The notes under the pieces: model-generated
Told to the model about the DNA's origin: nothing
Seen by the model: only the letters and a program-made list of their open reading frames with translations
The model's database searches: none
Made by a program: the position numbers and the translations under genes
Source: Phoronis australis
Lineage: Eukaryota > Phoronida > Phoronidae
DNA: 64,000 nt
Direction of reading: 5' to 3'
Assembly: GCA_002633005.1 (NCBI GenBank)
Contig: NMRA01000282.1
Span: 36,547 to 100,546, forward strand
Part shown: piece by piece, positions 44,343 through 56,280 of the stretch
Layout of the letters: each line of letters opens with the position of its first letter
Position numbering within the stretch: the first letter of the stretch is position 1

Positions 44343-47300
44343 TCATGATAACCTAAATCTGCCGCTTTGACAAGTAAAGTAAAGACATGCCACCAGTGTT
44401 CTAACCCACAGAACTTCTCGCAAAGCTTTTTGGAGCACCGGGTACATTTTCTAACGCGACTGGCGCTAGTTGATCTAACACATAATTCTCAGTACCTGCA
44501 GTAGTTCTTCGCTTGGCATAACACGGTGATATCCACAAATTCACATTAAGTTGTTTCTTCACAACACTAAAGCACACGTCTTATTATAAAATGCCTTCAT
44601 GTCTCGTTTTATCGCAAAGTTACGCCCGAGATCCTCTCAAAGTTCACAAGAGTATTTACTTGCCATTAAACTTTCGGATTTTAATTTACATCACGCCAAA
44701 TGTCCCTGATAAGATATACGCGCGTACATTCCTCATGCTCTCACGACACCCGGGATCCGTTCTTCAACGCAGGACACTGGCGAGTTTAAGCTAGCGTGAC
44801 CAAATGTTTCGCTTCTATTGCTCGGTTATATCTTGCGAGGACTTGCATGATATCTATTTTTTCGCAAGATTCTTACTCTACGGAACGTAGCCCAGGAGTG
44901 CGTTCAGTTAAGCTGTTATCTTGCAAGATCACGCAAGTTAGCGTCACTGATTGAATAGTTTTGGAATGCATTGTCTTCTCATCGAAAGTCGTCGAAACGT
45001 GGAGCAATTGTACGACAGGTTCCCATAGGTTTCATTACAAAATTTCTTATTTCATTCAAGGTTTTGCCATTACACCTACATAAACCAAAACCAAAATGAC
45101 CTCTATGAAAATCCGCATTTGTTTAAAACTGATGTAATGAATATTATTGAAACTGAAAAAATATAATTTTCCTTTTAGTACGGTGTAAATTGATTAGCGA
45201 AATGTGGTCTAACCATTAACTAGAACGTCTCTGATATTGGTGGCTAAACGGATGAGATACGTGCACCTGTTTCACGTGAAGGCAATTATCCGAACATTCT
45301 CGAGAAGCGAATAGTCTTTGTAATTATTTTCAAATTCAAACAGTTGAATCAGATTCTGATTTGCTTTTATTTGTAGAATTGTAACTTGCCGCCTGAACAC
45401 AACTTAAATCAATATAACCCCCATCTTTATTGACTGTGTATTTGACTGTTGCTAAGTCAATAGCACGTCACTGTAATTCAACTGAAAACAAATCCTGTTG
45501 AAGTAATGTTTTTGTTATCAGCGAAAGAAAAGTCAATCGAACACACCAGCTTATCTATATTACTCTTTTTGTTTTCGTGTCACCGTAAATTTGCCAATAA
45601 AACTTTGCATCATGGCGTAATTTACAGTTAGCCATTCAGTGCATTTTTTTCTCTTGCACTTCTTATCATTCATTATTGAGCGGCACTCTCATTGCAAATT
45701 AAACATTTTAAAATTTAAAGCAAGATTTCCTTCATAGTCACTACTTGAAATGCAAATTTCTTCGTTTTCAAGAACATAAAATCAGCCACAGATTGTTGTA
45801 TCGTGATAGGACATAATTTTCATACCGGAAAACGTATTTGTTTTTAGTACAAAAAGAGTGTCGCAAGCCGTCAAATTTTTCCAGGTGATCCAGTCCTAAC
45901 AAAACATGTCTGTTATGAATAGTAGGTGAACTCTCAATTTCAAACGTCAAGAAATATATCAAGCCGTTTTTAGAATTGTTACGTGATCTTCGCGCTTACG
46001 CCATGAAAAACAGGTTTAAGAACGTTGCCAATAGTTGCTGCGGACCGGCGTTTTGGCATTGGGTGGATGGTTGCGACTGAGATCAAACGGAGGCGACAAT
46101 GAACTAATATGACTATGCTCCACTTTCTCGGCATTCTGTATTAGATAATGTCAATTTTATATAAAGCGAATTCTGGATTCAAATGATAAAGAGACGGTGT
46201 GTGTTATTGTACCAGATCAGTGTGAACAGCCAATCCGTCCATCCCTCTCACTCGGTCTTCCTCGGAGTTGATGGTGTACGGGTTTACAAATCGTGAAATT
46301 TTCCTTAAAACGTTCGTTTAAAAATATACACATACAATTGTAGAACGGTGGTGTTTGCGAAAAATGGCAACCGACTGCTGGGGTTAACGGCCAATTAAAT
46401 GACATGGTGCTCACTACTGGTTGTATGCGACAATGCCCAGTAGCAGCACGTTGTGAGCTTAGCCAGAAACAGACATCTCGAAAATATATTCACCCAGTAT
46501 TTTTAGTTTTAATGGTCAAAACAAAATTTCCACAAACTTGCCTAGGCTAAACGTCGTGGACAAATAAAAATGACCCCTGGGGTTTCATGAAAAGTAGCCT
46601 AGACTTAAGACAGAAATTTGGTCTAGCGCTCCACGTAGCTATTTCTGAAAATTATATTACACTGTATTTACAAAAGAATAAAGTATCTGAGAATATACCC
46701 ATAATTGTTAATTACTGAGAAAATGAATATAAGTTATTTCGCGACAGCGATGTAATAGTTACATGACTAAACCTAATTTTGAAATGGGAGTGTAAGGCCA
46801 ACGTATTGTCTGTCTAAAGTGTTGATTCATTTTTCATGAAACTGACCCCAGGGCATATAATATTTTGAGCCACGGAGACCAGGGAAGCTTGCGTGATTTC
46901 CGTAAAACAATTATTTTCTAAATTTCGGAAGCAAATTATGCGCCGCGATATTATTTCACTAACTTTCGAAAAATAAATGTGAACGAGGATATGGGTTTGC
47001 CGAAATATGATTTACAACCTTTTATTTACAATGTACTCAAGTATAATGGCCTTATAGTGTTCCAGACACTTCATAAATCTTGATATAAAGCTTCAGTTAA
47101 AACACATATGTGAACTGTTTCAATGACGCAAAACTTGAGTCCACGATTATGTTTTCTTTCTCGTCAACAGTGCAAATTCACTTTTATTCCGAGAGACCAG
47201 GTTGATGTAACATTTGAACCGTTAAGTACAGCGCACTAAGTGATTGCGCATTGAGAGTTTTTTCTTTTCATTCCAAGATATTTTACCTCTACGACACTTC

Positions 47301-50300
47301 TTTGTGCAAATAAGTACGCATATGTAATCTCGTTCTTCTGTTCCTCTCGCCCGTGTTTGATAACGTATATTTATCCGAGTCCGTGTAAATATATCACGTA
47401 CCAAAACATGATCCTGGGATGAATTAAAAGCGGTCATAGGGATATTCAGGCAGAGCGAATGAGAGCAGATTGTTTCCAGATCCCAGCGAAAAACAATTTT
47501 TGGGGGAAAAGATTTAAAATTTTAGTACAAATTAATCTATCATTTGCCATTCCCCCACCTCAAGAACACGCGGAAGATTAATTCAGACGTGTGTGATGAA
47601 CTGAATGTATACAGATAATAAGGACGAAATGGTTGTCTTGTTTATCTTATTCCTGGATTACACAACTTATTGCTATTGTTGCAAGTGGTTTGTGTTACAC
47701 AATAATTCATCAAATTCAATTCCTGTCCACGTTTTCTGTGATATCATTGTAAATCAGCGAGTGTGTTGCGAGGGCACTCAATACCTCAGCGTAGATGGCG
47801 GTGCTTGTAACTCTCACTTTTTGCGTTCGTATTACTAAATTAAACTCAAAAAGGTCCCATCGGAATTAATAATACTACAATTCCTCAAAATACTCATTAC
47901 AATCAAGTCATAACACATGCTTTATGCCTGACAGGATAGTTTATCAGTTTATTTTTCCGACGCGTGCCTAATGAAAACAAGTCTCCGATTAAACCAAAAC
48001 ACGTCTCATCCGCTCAATACCCGTCATTCTGCGTCGACAAGTCAAGTTCGCTGAGGAAGCCATTCGTGTTTTTGTCTAAGTTTGTAGCCCGGGTAGTGAT
48101 TGAATTAAGACAGGAGGAAGTTAACGAATATCCCCAACGGAACACTCACCATCGTCCCCGGCATCGCCTGGCTTGACATCCTGTGTAGCAACCAGTCAAC
48201 TGTACGTACGACCAGGCAGGCTTGAATCCTTCCCATTTCCTTGCCAGGTGATCAACTCCGTTAATTAACAAGATGCGTCATAATTCCTCGCAACCAGAAG
48301 GTGATTCAAAACAAATAGATCCTCTCAAATATTCTCAAGTGATGAGAGAGAGCATTGTCCCTCCAGCCGGACGTGTTGTTGGTGATTTGGTAGACAGTTT
48401 CACTAGAAATCGGATTAGAGCATTACGCTGAGCAAACGAGGGGATAACTTGTTAGGTGAACAAAATCTTCGATCGATCATAGTTCTGTTATATGGATGCC
48501 GAGCTCTTCTATACCCGAGTGCTTCAAAAGGGGCCAGATTAAAAGCCAGTTTGCTGCTTAGTAGAATTATTGGAATTAAATGAGATGTGTTACAGCAAGA
48601 CGATTTCGGCCATCGCTATATCTGAAATGGAATCGTCCTAACAGGTGTATAGTTAGTCTTTTCACGTCATTCCACGCTTTAACAAAATGTCGCTTAAAGG
48701 ACTTTAATTGACCAAGCGTAATGCGAGCTCTGATGCATTGAAAATGTGTTGACTTAACTCGCTGAATTAATGTTTTCTTTTAACCAGTTCTCTTTTCTAT
48801 GCGTCATTAAAGAAGCCTGGTTGGTAAAATGAAATAGGTCATTCAACAGCGTTAAATTCGGTTTTATTGTACGGGAGGAAAATGATAGCACCTTTTGAAT
48901 ACTTGGTGATATGAACATGCAAACATGTGCTTTGTTTAGCACGCTTTTATTCCTGTGGTATCACGAAGGCTTTATTTGTTGATGTTATGCGTGCAAAAGA
49001 CAAAATTTGTCTTTTACAGTGGTTTATCCAGTAACAGCGCGCAAGACAAAAGAAAATAAAAACTAGCCTTTTTAGCATTGACAAAGGATCCGAGAGTTAC
49101 AACAAAGTGCTAAGGACTTGCATCTAAAATGTTTGCTGAAACATTATTTTCGCTCAACGGTACACCTGCTTCTAAGGATAAATAGTACGAGCTGCACAAG
49201 ACTGACGTTTCGATTTAATCGTAACACCATTTTCAGGAACGACGAATGTTTTCGCGCGTATTGCGTTATTCATCACCAAAACATGGTCAATGGATTAATT
49301 TCTGTAATTGGTGCAATTTAGGGATTCCAACCTGACAATGAATATGGCAGATATCTAATAAAACCAGTGGGCAACATCGGTAGGAAATATGCACCGTCAT
49401 TATTCGTCAGAACTGATGTCGAACTTGCATAAAACAAATTATACCGATTTCAAATAGAAGCAGAAATCACGTAACCGAGAGGTTACGTTTCTTGCTTGTT
49501 TTAATTAGTGTTTGATTAAGAGATAACAAATCAATAGTATGCGACATATTCGTAAATGAGTGATCGTTGCTGTTTATTGTTTCGCTTGTTCAAATATTTG
49601 ACGTAACTGATCGCTGTTTGTGTATTGACGCAACATTGTTCCTGAGGCATCGAGCGACATTTACCCAAGTTTGCCAAGACCGTTTTAAATGCATGCAAAC
49701 TGTCTAAATGTACCCTCGATCTAGCGATATGAAAGCTGTCGAAATCTACCCTCGATCTATGGCGATCAGTTTTCTTGGTTTACAAAAAATATATACATTA
49801 CCAAATGGGTCAGATAACCAATACTTGATTGAACTAGATACAAATTCCCTTTAAAAACGCAAATTGGATTTTCAGTGTCGATATTTGTGTCAGGGCAAAG
49901 TCCCGAAGTACATTTAAGGAGTAATTACTTGAATTTTACTCCATTTTAGTGAAACTATACCAAGAATGTGGTCTCACAATAATAAGTATTTCGGTATTGT
50001 TGTTCTTGTTTTATTTATTTTTCATCGTGGAGTCAACACCCATTTTACTGTATAATTTGTAGTGTCGTACTCTGTGTTCCCGGCCTCAGCTTTAGCGCTC
50101 ATGTCAGCAAGTCTGTCTCTCGAGCTCAACCGCGGATCAACCTTAGATCTAGAAAAAACCCGCATAAAATGACACGCCGTTACATGCAAACTTGTAGAGC
50201 CTGGTCGGTCTCGAGCAAGAACTGTCATTTCATTTCGACGCCCCTGAAACACCTCAAGATTGGCCAAGGAACAATTTGGGATCAGTTTCATGACGGAAAG

Positions 50301-52171
50301 TGTTCTCAACCAAAAGCTGACTTTTTTAATGGAAGGCGGTTTATAGTCGCATCACATTTGTTTTAACTAAGAACTGCTCCAAACGGCAGGACAAAGAAAA
50401 CCCCAAAGTTTGGAAACATGAAAAACTGTTCAACTTACCCTCCTTTGGTAGGCTAGAGACAGACGGTAAAAATGACTCCGTCGGATAATTGCAAAGTTTG
50501 GCATTAACTCGATTGCATACCCATTTGACGAGTTCACTCAATCTATTTTTTTTTCTGCTGAAGTTGAAGTATTCTCAAAACTCCACTCGGCAGGGCATAA
50601 ATGAGATTCTAAAGGGCAAATTGTTTGTACAGCGTGTCGTGGCATGACTATGCTTTAGAGTCGTCCATTGTGATCGGGTCCAGCAGTGTTATTTGAATAA
50701 ATGTTTCGTCTGCACTACGAATTCGCTATTTGTTCTGCGAGAAACACCAAGACACTTTGCATCAACCCAGGCCAGCGAAAAGGGCGCATACCGAGACCGC
50801 GCTAGTGCGCACGCCAAAGTGACATGGGGTCAGACCAAATTGTTCAAATTAAACGTCTTATTAAGCACGATATTTGAATTTGCTGTAAATCGCTATAATG
50901 AAGGTGATCACCAACTTATTCCAAATGGCAGCCAACACCACGAGCAAAATTGCTTATCGGTATAAAAGTGTCCGCAGACAGAGGAGTGAACCCACTCCCA
51001 CGACCGTAATTAAGCTGAGAGTCCTTCATGGGCAGCAGTCCATGCGGACATCAGGTTACTTTCGGTTCTCATTGAAAGCTCGGCAACCACTGACGACCGG
51101 GGTGTAGAGCAGTAAAAACATCTAGACAGACGGCCGCCGGGCACCGTATTGATGAGCAAAGATTTTAACAAGATGTCCTTGCAGTTGACGCTCTCCAACA
51201 GTTACAAATTACGAGATCGTTGTAGGAAATATGTAGCTGCTTCTGAGCTTCGTAAGAGATTAGTCATTTAGTGGGCATTAATTCTCAGTGCTATTTTTCT
51301 ACTTGCAGTTTGAAGTAGGGAATCATGGGTAATCGCACCAAAACGGGGTTTTTTAAAACTTCATATCCAGTTCGAGCACTGAGTAGCGTGCAGACGTTTG
51401 GTGATGCTCGAGGCGATCTTTATTGGATGACCCTCTTTCTACCTAATAATACGTAAAGTAAAAATGAAACATGAATACAATCTTTTATTCAATTTAACTA
51501 CAAATCAGCCACAATTTCAAAGTTTATTCAATGTGGTCCCTAAAGGTAGTGGCCCCAGGAAACACTGCCAACAAGACAAATGCCGTCAGCCTGACATGCG
51601 ACAATTTTTTTTCTCGAAAATTGTGGTTAGCCTCAACCCTTCAATGATTCCTCAGGTACGCAAGCGCAACTGAGAAAAAAATGTTGAGGCTATTTTTTAA
51701 AGTATTTAAAAGTACTAATTTCATATCGAAAACACCAAAACACAGCCCGGTCAGTAGATCAGCTGTGGAATTAAAGCTCCAGCAAATATAATCTGTCGAC
51801 ATATTAATTAGCTGATCTCCACTTATGAGCTTTTATTCGTCGATATATACTACGTAATCTGGACAGCCAATCACAGCATTAGTCATACTCCATTATGATT
51901 GGATGAAAAGTCGTCAGACATTGCTGCTCGTTTTCCGTGGTTATGGCATAAGCAAGAATAGCGAGGCGTTGCGTTTGTGGTGGTTGTGACAGCTCAGTAT
52001 TGCACGATGTGGTTCTTTTCACTTTCCCTAGAGGCATCATGGAAGCGCGGATATGATACAAGTTTAACTCGCGTGATGGCGTACCTGGCACACTGGCGCT
52101 GCAGCGCGAAACGTCATCTGACACCCGTTTTTCGATTTTGGGATATTGAATTCACGGTTGGGATGTGCAGT

Positions 52172-53216
52172 GCTATAATTGAAGGAAGGTTTAACGACAC
52201 TGAAAAAGTAGTCAATGGTCAAAACAAGGTAAATGGTGATTTTAAACATTTTAAAGCAATATTGTACCGAGCTGTGAATGAGAACTACCATACGATTTTG
52301 CAAAAAAGCCTCTCTTGANGCGCACATGGAGTTATAATTAATTAACACATACCCTGACTCATATATCTTGAACCTTAGAAAACCTCGCGGTTCGCTCAAG
52401 TTTCTCTCACAGGGCGCCATTTAGAGGAAGTTAAGTGAAATCACGAACAATAAGTCCAAGGAACACAAATCTTACAAATTCACTTGATATGTTCTCTTGT
52501 TATTTTGCAAGTGTCACGCGCCAGGTCTCCAGCTTCACTCAGTCTCGCGTTAGCCTTTGCCTCATACTCACCTGACCAGTTGAACTACTTTATGGTTATC
52601 GCGCACGTGGTTTAAGTTAACAGTAACCACAATGTGGAGTTGGAATTCTTCGCCAAAGTCACCTGCATTACCGTAGCTCTGCTTCATCAAAGATATGTTT
52701 AGAAGCAGAAACGACCACTGGAGAAAGTAAGCGCCTTTTAGGTGATAATTTTTGATGTAGAATGTATTTTTGACGTGGTGAAAACTTAATCAGTGAGCGG
52801 GTTTCGCCTATCGCCCGTTTAAAATACACGAAACGAAATTAGTACAAAATACGATACAACGTATTGTAGTGTGAATCTGAATTTCATTTGCCATAACAGC
52901 AATGCTTGTTTGGCATTTTTCGAAGTAAACGGCCAAAAAGTGGAATAAAATAACAGACACTCTGCTAACGTATTGGGCAAATGAGCCAAACGACAAGCTT
53001 TTGCCCCACTTCCCGTGACGTCACAGTTAAGTCCCACGTAATCTCGCGTTATTATTATAAACTCGCAAAAGGACTATTGAAGGAAGGTTTAACGACACTG
53101 AAAAAGTAGTCAATGGTCAAAACAAATTAAATGGTGATTTTAAACATTTTAAAGCAATATTGTACCGAGCTGTGAATGAGAACTACCATACGATTTTGCA
53201 AAAAAGCTTCTCTTGA
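52172..53216 (+). repeat. Near-identical 140-bp direct duplication either side of a family-3 element
   Basis: The segment 52172-52318 (ATTGAAGGAAGGTTTAACGA onward) recurs at 53078-53216 with only a few differences. The first copy ends at an N (52319), immediately followed by the family-3 repeat. Either a large target duplication, a recombination product or an assembly join. Confidence 0.85.
52320..52850 (+). repeat. Dispersed repeat family 3, copy 2
   Basis: GGAGTTATAATTAATTAACA, GAGGAAGTTAAGTGAAATCA, GGAACACAAATCTTACAAAT, AAGTTAACAGTAACC and GTTGGAATTCTTCG follow the order seen in copy 1 at 26650-27180. Confidence 0.8.
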
Positions 53217-53744
53217 ATTGACATAATTGTTCAACGCCTGTTCATGGACAAGAGCAGATTTCTCGACAGCTTCAGGAAGAACTGGGTAGTGTCGCACGTG
53301 TAAGGATGTCGCTAAGGAACACACAAGCTGGCGTTGATAGGGCTTCATTGTCTTTTTTATTAGCTCAATTATTCATTCAGTTATGCACTTCAGTCAGCGA
53401 GGCCTTGCTGTGATAAACCAATGACAACTTTACTCCACAGATAGAGCTGTTTTCAATGTCATTGAAAGGAAATATTGCCATGTGTCTTTGCCTCTGGCAA
53501 CAAAAGTATTGTAGTCAGCTAATTTCAAAGGTCAGGTACTTAGTATACGCACATATAACAGTCCCTTCTAAACACTAGGACAAGTACTACCAGTCATGAA
53601 GCAGATTCTGACAGCAAAAGCACTCTTTTTCTTATTCGTCCTAGGATTTTTTTTTTAACAAGAGCAATGTAGAGCGTTGAAATGCGCCCACGAATGCATC
53701 GCAAATGGTGTGCTTTTAGGGTTATTTATTTGTATCATAATAAT

Positions 53745-55266
53745 GGCCACTAGATGGCACAAAAACGAACACTCCATCCAAAAACGGGATCATGCCATAT
53801 TTCATAAAATCTGTCAAGGAACTTCAGAAAAACGAAGGAAAACAGAACAAAATGAAATTTCCACTCATTTGTGGGCACAGCGTCCGTTCGATCCGCCTGA
53901 CAGTCATCGTCTGTTATCTTCACATAAATTCACTTACTAACTTCAATAAAGTTCCTGCAGTGGGTTTTGGAGATACAGTTATGGACGAACAACAAAACAA
54001 AACTAGCACTAGGAGGCGTCACAGTAGTCAGTCGCCATCATCAAACGTCCTCTGCACACTGAAAACATTTAGGCCAATTTTAAAAATCATCCCCAGAACA
54101 ATTTGGTTGATCTAGGGGTCGACACCAAAAACAAGATTTGAAAACAGCAAAAATGGCTACCAGGTGGCGCAAAATACCTCGATTCCATCCAAAAACAGGA
54201 TGCCTAAGATACAGACTGGTAAACATAAAAAACTAAAATTGCCACTAGAGGGCACATCAAAAGTTAGATCTGTCCGAATGTCGTCGTCCTCCGCAAAATT
54301 AAATAAAGATCCTGCAGGAGATACAGCGATGAGCGCAAAAAAAAACAAAACTGCCACTAGGAGGCGCCACAGTAGTCAAACTCCTCGGAAAATCATTTTC
54401 AGCTATCCACTTCATAGTAGAAACATACATGCCAATTTTCACAATTATCCTGAAAGCAGTTTGGTTGATAGACGAGTGGATGCCAAAAAATGAACTCAAA
54501 AACAATAAAAGTGGCCACTAGGTGGCGCAAACTAGGTCGAATCCATCTGAAAACAGAGAGATAGCGTCACCTCATTAACAGATGCCTGTGTGCTAAATTT
54601 TATGAAAATACGTTGAGGACCTTTTGAACACACAGAGGTAAATGTAAAAAGATGAAATTGCCACTGGGTGGCACACCAGTAGTCAGATCCATCCAAAAGT
54701 TGTTGTCGTCCGTTGTCAACATCATATAAATACACTTACTAAATTTAGTAAAGATCCTTCAAACGGTTTAGAAGATAAAGCCATAGGCGCAAAAAAAACA
54801 AAACTGCCACTAGGAGGCGCCACAGTTATTCGAAATCGTCGGAAAATCATCGTCAGCCGTTCACTTCATAGTCAGAACATATGTGCTAATTTTCACAATC
54901 ATCTTTCGAGTGGTTTAGTTGATAGAGGGGTGGACGAAAAAAGTGAAAATGGCCACTAGGTAGCGCAAACTACGTTGAATCCATCCGAAAACGGAGGACA
55001 GTGTCATCTCACTAATAGGTGCCTATATACTAAATTTTATGAAAATCCGATCAGATAGAGGTAAACGTAAAAAACTAAAATTGCCACTAGGTGGCACACG
55101 GGTAGTCCAAACCGTCCGAAAGTTTGCTCATGCCGTCCCATCCACGGTAGGAACAAATGTGCAAAATTTCATGAAGATACATCCAGGCACTTTAGAGATA
55201 GCCCAGTGGATGCCGGACGGACGGCCAGAGATGACGGCATAATGCGTCCACATATAAATATGTGGG
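53745..55266 (+). repeat. Higher-order tandem array with CTCF-like CCACTAGGTGGC motifs
   Basis: Three related submonomers recur in the order A-B-C: A with GGCCACTAGGTGGCGC, B with TGCCACTAGGTGGCAC and C with TGCCACTAGGAGGCGCCAC. Motif positions: A 53745, B (degenerate) 53859, C 54005, A 54155, B 54241, C 54352, A 54513, B 54659, C 54805, A 54952, B 55083. Each is followed by related text (CCATCCGAAAAC, AAATTTTATGAAAAT, AGATACAGCGATG). All motifs are on the plus strand, spaced about 85-160 bp. The array ends near a CCACATATAAATATGTGG palindrome. Intergenic, downstream of MAIP1. Confidence 0.85.
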
Positions 55267-56171
55267 TGCATAAAAATTCAAACAGTTTACAAACAGTAAT
55301 TTAAAAAAATATTAGATTAGTGATTGGTATTGAACCTGTTTTGAGAATGATTGACAAGCCAAGATATAGCATACTTGGTTCCTGTCTGTGCTTTTTAAAG
55401 ATAGGTCCTTTTATATGGTATTTTATTTATCAAACTTTTTTTCTTGTTTGAATTTACATTTTTTTTCAAAAGCACACAATTTCATTTTCCATATTTCAAT
55501 CCTTACACAAGATACCATTCTAAAGCCATAGTTTTACACAGCCTGGAGCAAATGGTAGCATACTTTAAAAACCAAATCACCCAGCCTTCACTGCTGCTGA
55601 CAAGTGTTGTAACTGACAAATGAAACTTCGAAAAAAACTTTCAAAACCCTAGTTTTGAAGCAAATTGAAGGCTTTGATTCAAGTTAGAATGTTTATTTAC
55701 TGATAACAATGGACAAAAGACAACACGCTCAGAGACCCCTGGTGTCAAAAACAAGTGACAGCTTATGTATAGCTCAAGCAAGTGTTATAAATATGTAATC
55801 ACTGCCACCAAAAATGGAAAATTTGAAAGTATATTGATCCCCTTTGCAGTGATCTACTCACAAAAATGTCCATTTACCCCACGGTGACTATCACCAAAAG
55901 TGATGTCATAGAAAACAACCTCTTTTGGGGGAAAAATGATTTGTTGCCATCAAAAATGAACAAATAATTTCCTAAGATGTGATCTCCTCAAAACGTCTTC
56001 TTAAATGTTAAAGATATGCAAACTCCCTTCATTCGCTGATAAGAGCCGATTGTAGTCGGCTGAAAGGTTCGAACTTGTCCCCTAGTAAATGAGTTTACAT
56101 ATTTCAACATGACATTAAAAGACAATGAACAAACTTTTTCATCATATCTCCTTAAATGTTCACTGCCGTTA

Positions 56172-56280
56172 TCACCGACTGAATGGTGGTGTCATGGAAA
56201 CGACTTCTTTTGGTGAAAAATGATTTAGTCCATTTATAGTCCAGTCATCTTCCACACCTCTGGTAAACTCCCTGATGAAC
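56172..56280 (-). CDS. MAIP1: MAIP1 coding exon 4
   Basis: The acceptor TTTAATTCCAG completes Arg, then FIREFTRGVEDDWTINGLNH, FSPKEVVSMTPPFSR and TGA. The DDWTIN motif is the typical end of the Tim44-like domain in this family. Confidence 0.94.

Larger units (their letters stand above)
42847..56171. other. Large region without a convincing gene
   Basis: The flanking genes are both on the minus strand. Open frames here are short, overlap each other and show no splice-joined homology. I see a GT microsatellite, a C tract with a gap, a duplicated segment next to an N, family-3 copy 2 and a large higher-order repeat array. The rest is unremarkable AT-rich DNA. Confidence 0.55.
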
